From Prevotella sp. UBA1705 (GTDB taxonomy: Bacteria; Bacteroidota; Bacteroidia; Bacteroidales; Bacteroidaceae), in NCBI GenBank assembly GCA_002317385.1, contig DCJH01000023.1, positions 1,871 to 9,678 of the forward strand: a stretch of DNA of 7,808 nt, given 5' to 3'. This document shows, piece after piece, positions 5,664 to 7,808 of the stretch. The position numbers and the translations under genes are program-made. The notes beneath the pieces are model-generated. The model did not search any database. It was not told the DNA's origin and saw only the letters and a program-made list of their open reading frames with translations. The number at the start of each line of letters is the position of its first letter. Positions within the stretch are counted from its first letter, which is position 1.

Positions 5664-6419
5664 ATGAAGATAGCTTTAATAGGCTACGGTAAGATGGGAC
5701 GCATGATAGAACAGATTGCCCTGGACCGTGGCCATGAAATTGTCTGCAAGATCGACGTGGACAATCTTCAAGACTTCGATAGTGAGGAGTTCGCCTCGGC
5801 CGATGTGGCCATCGAATTCACCAACCCCACCGCAGCATTCGACAACTATCAGCGCGCCTTCAAGCACCATGTGAAGGTGGTGAGCGGCTCTACGGGATGG
5901 ATGAAAGACCATCGGGCTGAGGTGGAAGAGATGACACGCGACGGCAAGCAGACGCTGTTCTGGGCATCCAACTTCTCTATCGGTGTGGCCATCTTCTCTG
6001 CCGTGAACAAGTATCTGGCCAAGATCATGAACCAGTTTCCGCAGTACGACGTGGAGATGGAGGAGACCCACCACATCCATAAGCTCGACGCGCCGTCGGG
6101 AACAGCCATCACTCTGGCCGAAGGCGTGATGGAAAACATCGACCGCAAGCATGACTGGAAACTCGGAACAACCACCTGGGACGACGGTCGCGTGGAGGGT
6201 TCGGCCGACCATCAGGACGGCGAGCTGCTCATCAACTGTGTGCGTCACGACGAGGTGCCGGGCATCCATGCCATCAGCTACGATTCGGAGGCCGACCGCA
6301 TCACCATCACCCACGATGCCCACTCGCGCAAAGGCTTCGCCCTGGGTGCCGTGCTCGCTGCCGAATATACCAAAGACCATACTGGATTGCTGACCACCAG
6401 CGACTTGTTTAAGTTTTAG
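5664..6419 (+). CDS. dapB: 4-hydroxy-tetrahydrodipicolinate reductase
   Basis: DapB reduces 4-hydroxy-tetrahydrodipicolinate with NAD(P)H to tetrahydrodipicolinate, on the route to diaminopimelate for peptidoglycan and to lysine; it is a cytoplasmic tetramer. The 251 residues are slightly shorter than the E. coli enzyme (273), as in other Bacteroidetes. The nucleotide-binding loop is GYGKMG (8-13), with EFTNPT (51-56) and GSTG (75-78) of the Rossmann domain. The active-site segment THHIHKLDAPSGTA (135-148) holds His136 and Lys140, which correspond to E. coli His159 and Lys163, and the GT pair (146-147) that contacts substrate. VPGIHAI (198-204) matches the conserved C-terminal glycine-histidine region. 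The start is the ATG that places MKIALIGYG at the N-terminus. It is followed 121 bases later by lepB on the same strand, a pairing I recognise from other Bacteroidetes. Confidence 0.97.
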   Translation: MKIALIGYGKMGRMIEQIALDRGHEIVCKIDVDNLQDFDSEEFASADVAIEFTNPTAAFDNYQRAFKHHVKVVSGSTGWMKDHRAEVEEMTRDGKQTLFWASNFSIGVAIFSAVNKYLAKIMNQFPQYDVEMEETHHIHKLDAPSGTAITLAEGVMENIDRKHDWKLGTTTWDDGRVEGSADHQDGELLINCVRHDEVPGIHAISYDSEADRITITHDAHSRKGFALGAVLAAEYTKDHTGLLTTSDLFKF

Positions 6420-6439
6420 AAAAGGGAGAGGAAGAGATT

Positions 6440-6484
6440 TCCGACCAGTCTGACACGTCTGATTTGTCCGACCCGTCTGAATTC
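6440..6484 (+). repeat. Five-unit 9-bp tandem repeat in the dapB-lepB gap
   Basis: Five consecutive 9-base units fit the pattern TCYGANNNG: TCCGACCAG, TCTGACACG, TCTGATTTG, TCCGACCCG and a last degenerate TCTGAATTC. The units keep the first five positions and drift in the last four. The array sits between the dapB stop and the lepB start, in a gap with no gene and no visible promoter. A variable-number repeat, a dispersed Bacteroidetes motif or a multi-site protein or RNA target are all possible. Confidence 0.65.
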
Positions 6485-6540
6485 TCTACCCAGCCAGACA
6501 GGCTTATATACTCCACAGCAGACAATTATTTTCCATCACA

Positions 6541-7808
6541 ATGATCGACAAAGAAAAAGCTAATTTGAACATGAAGAAGCAGTGGGCCAAGTTTATTGTG
6601 GTCCTCGTGCTCTACCTATTGTTTCTCTATTGGGTAAAGAGCTGGCTCGGACTGCTCGTTGTTCCCTTCATCTACGATGTCTATATCACCAAGAAAATCA
6701 AGTGGCAGTGGTGGAAAACTGCCGAGGGCCCTGTGCGCTTCATCATGAGTTGGGTCGACGCCCTGATATTCGCCTTGGTGGCAGTCTACTTCATCAACCT
6801 CTTCTTCTTCCAGAACTATGTCATCCCTTCGAGCTCCCTGGAGAAGAGTCTGCTTACCGGCGACTACCTCTTCGTGTCTAAACTGAGCTATGGTCCGCGC
6901 ATCCCGCAGACGCCGCTCACCATGCCGCTCACCCAGCACACCATGCCCGTGATCAACACCAAGAGCTACATTGAGTTCCCTCATTGGGACTATCGACGCG
7001 TGAAGGGACTGGGCAACGTGAAACTCAACGACATTGTGGTGTTCAACTATCCTGCCGGAGACACCATCGTGACCGAGGAACGCTATCAGGCAGCCGACTA
7101 CTACGAGATGGTCTATAGCTTTGGCGAGCAAATCTATCAGCAGCAGAACCCGCAGCCAGTGGACCCCACCAACCTCAATCGGCAGGAGCAATTCGACTAC
7201 TTCAAGATGGTCTACAACCTCGGGCGCAACTATATCGTGGCCAATCCCAATGAATATGGCAACATCGACCACCGCCCCACAGACCGCCGCGAGAACTATG
7301 TGAAGCGTTGCGTGGGGCTTCCCGGCCAGACCTTGCAGATTAAGAACCGCATCGTCTACCTCGACGGAAAGGCCAACAAGGAGCCCGACAATGTGCAATA
7401 TACCTATTATGTGAAGCTCAAGCGCGACCTCCCCGACGATGTGTTGCATGAGCTTGGCATCTCGATGGAGGACCTCACGAGCCTCAATCAGAGTGGATTC
7501 ATGCCGCTCACCAAGGCTACGGCTAAGGCGCTGGCGGCCCGCAAGGACCTCGTGGCCAGCATCAAGCCCAACAACGACGCTACCACCGGCGACCTCTATC
7601 CGCTGAACATGGTGACAGGATGGACCCGCGACAACTATGGACCGGTATGGATTCCGAAGAAGGGCGCCACCGTGAAGCTCACCCTCGACAACATTGCCAT
7701 CTACGAACGGCCTATCCGGGTGTATGAGAACAACGAGCTGGAGGTGAAGAACAACCAGATTTACATCAACGGAAAACTGGCCAACAGCTACACCTTCAAG
7801 ATGGACTA
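6541..7808 (+). CDS. lepB: Signal peptidase I (3' end outside window)
   Basis: LepB cleaves signal peptides from exported proteins at the outer face of the inner membrane. The first 422 residues are present, and the frame is still open at the window end. Two membrane segments are visible, about 17-44 and 71-93. The catalytic serine is Ser99 in IPSSSLEKSLLTGDYLF, and the general-base lysine is Lys255 in NYVKRCVGLPG. The usual Met after the serine is Leu100, and the usual Pro-Thr is Lys-Ser, which I recall as normal in Bacteroidales. The final conserved box (GDNRxxSxDSR) should lie just beyond 7808. The protein is longer than E. coli LepB (324 residues), with extra segments at about 120-240 and 275-400. 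ATG at 6541 is chosen; an internal ATG at 6571 is possible but would remove a conserved-looking charged N-terminus. It probably shares a transcript with dapB. The three exported proteins of the leftward operon include at least two likely substrates. Confidence 0.95.
   Translation, partial: MIDKEKANLNMKKQWAKFIVVLVLYLLFLYWVKSWLGLLVVPFIYDVYITKKIKWQWWKTAEGPVRFIMSWVDALIFALVAVYFINLFFFQNYVIPSSSLEKSLLTGDYLFVSKLSYGPRIPQTPLTMPLTQHTMPVINTKSYIEFPHWDYRRVKGLGNVKLNDIVVFNYPAGDTIVTEERYQAADYYEMVYSFGEQIYQQQNPQPVDPTNLNRQEQFDYFKMVYNLGRNYIVANPNEYGNIDHRPTDRRENYVKRCVGLPGQTLQIKNRIVYLDGKANKEPDNVQYTYYVKLKRDLPDDVLHELGISMEDLTSLNQSGFMPLTKATAKALAARKDLVASIKPNNDATTGDLYPLNMVTGWTRDNYGPVWIPKKGATVKLTLDNIAIYERPIRVYENNELEVKNNQIYINGKLANSYTFKMD

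Noticed and set aside
5676..7449. Minus-strand open frames opposite dapB (5676-6380) and lepB (6616-7449)
   Set aside because: dapB and lepB are unambiguous from their active-site motifs, and the opposite frames read as His/Val/Gly-rich shadows.

Overview
The window looks like a chromosomal segment of a Bacteroidales bacterium, most likely a Prevotella-type (Prevotellaceae) genome with fairly GC-rich genes and AT-rich gaps. The evidence is Bacteroidetes-style promoters (TTTG about 19 bases before TAnnTTTG), the absence of Shine-Dalgarno sequences, a DUF2851 protein, two PCMD-domain envelope proteins, a PorT-like outer-membrane barrel, a C-terminal 'YNLQGQRV' tail, and a dapB-lepB gene pair. 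I see no phage, IS transposase, CRISPR array, rRNA or tRNA.

Layout. Bases 1-383 hold no convincing gene but do hold three structured elements in a row: a near-perfect 18-bp inverted repeat (175-225), a 13-bp-stem hairpin (256-285) and a GC-rich repeat with its own hairpin (347-404). The repeat runs into the last codons and stop of the leftward DUF2851 gene (384-1691), whose promoter is at 1735-1761. A large hairpin (1820-1865) separates that gene from a leftward three-gene cluster read from 5411 down to 1893: a surface-type PCMD lipoprotein (4257-5411), an outer-membrane beta-barrel (3450-4205), and a secreted calycin-like plus PCMD protein (1893-3416). Gaps of 51 and 33 bases and one very good promoter (5506-5536) indicate a single operon.

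A divergent intergenic region (5412-5663) then leads rightward into dapB (5664-6419; lysine and peptidoglycan precursor synthesis) and lepB (6541 to beyond the window end; signal peptidase I). The dapB leader has a perfect 16-bp palindrome two bases before the start codon, and the dapB-lepB gap has a five-unit 9-bp tandem repeat.

How the genes fit together. dapB and lepB are housekeeping genes for the cell wall and protein export. The leftward operon encodes three proteins that would all cross the inner membrane by signal peptides and could form a cell-surface assembly: a lipoprotein, a barrel and a secreted partner, with PCMD domains on both non-barrel members. This is the best candidate for an undescribed system here. 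Its function cannot be read from the sequence, and PCMD's proposed link to carbohydrate is only a family-level guess.
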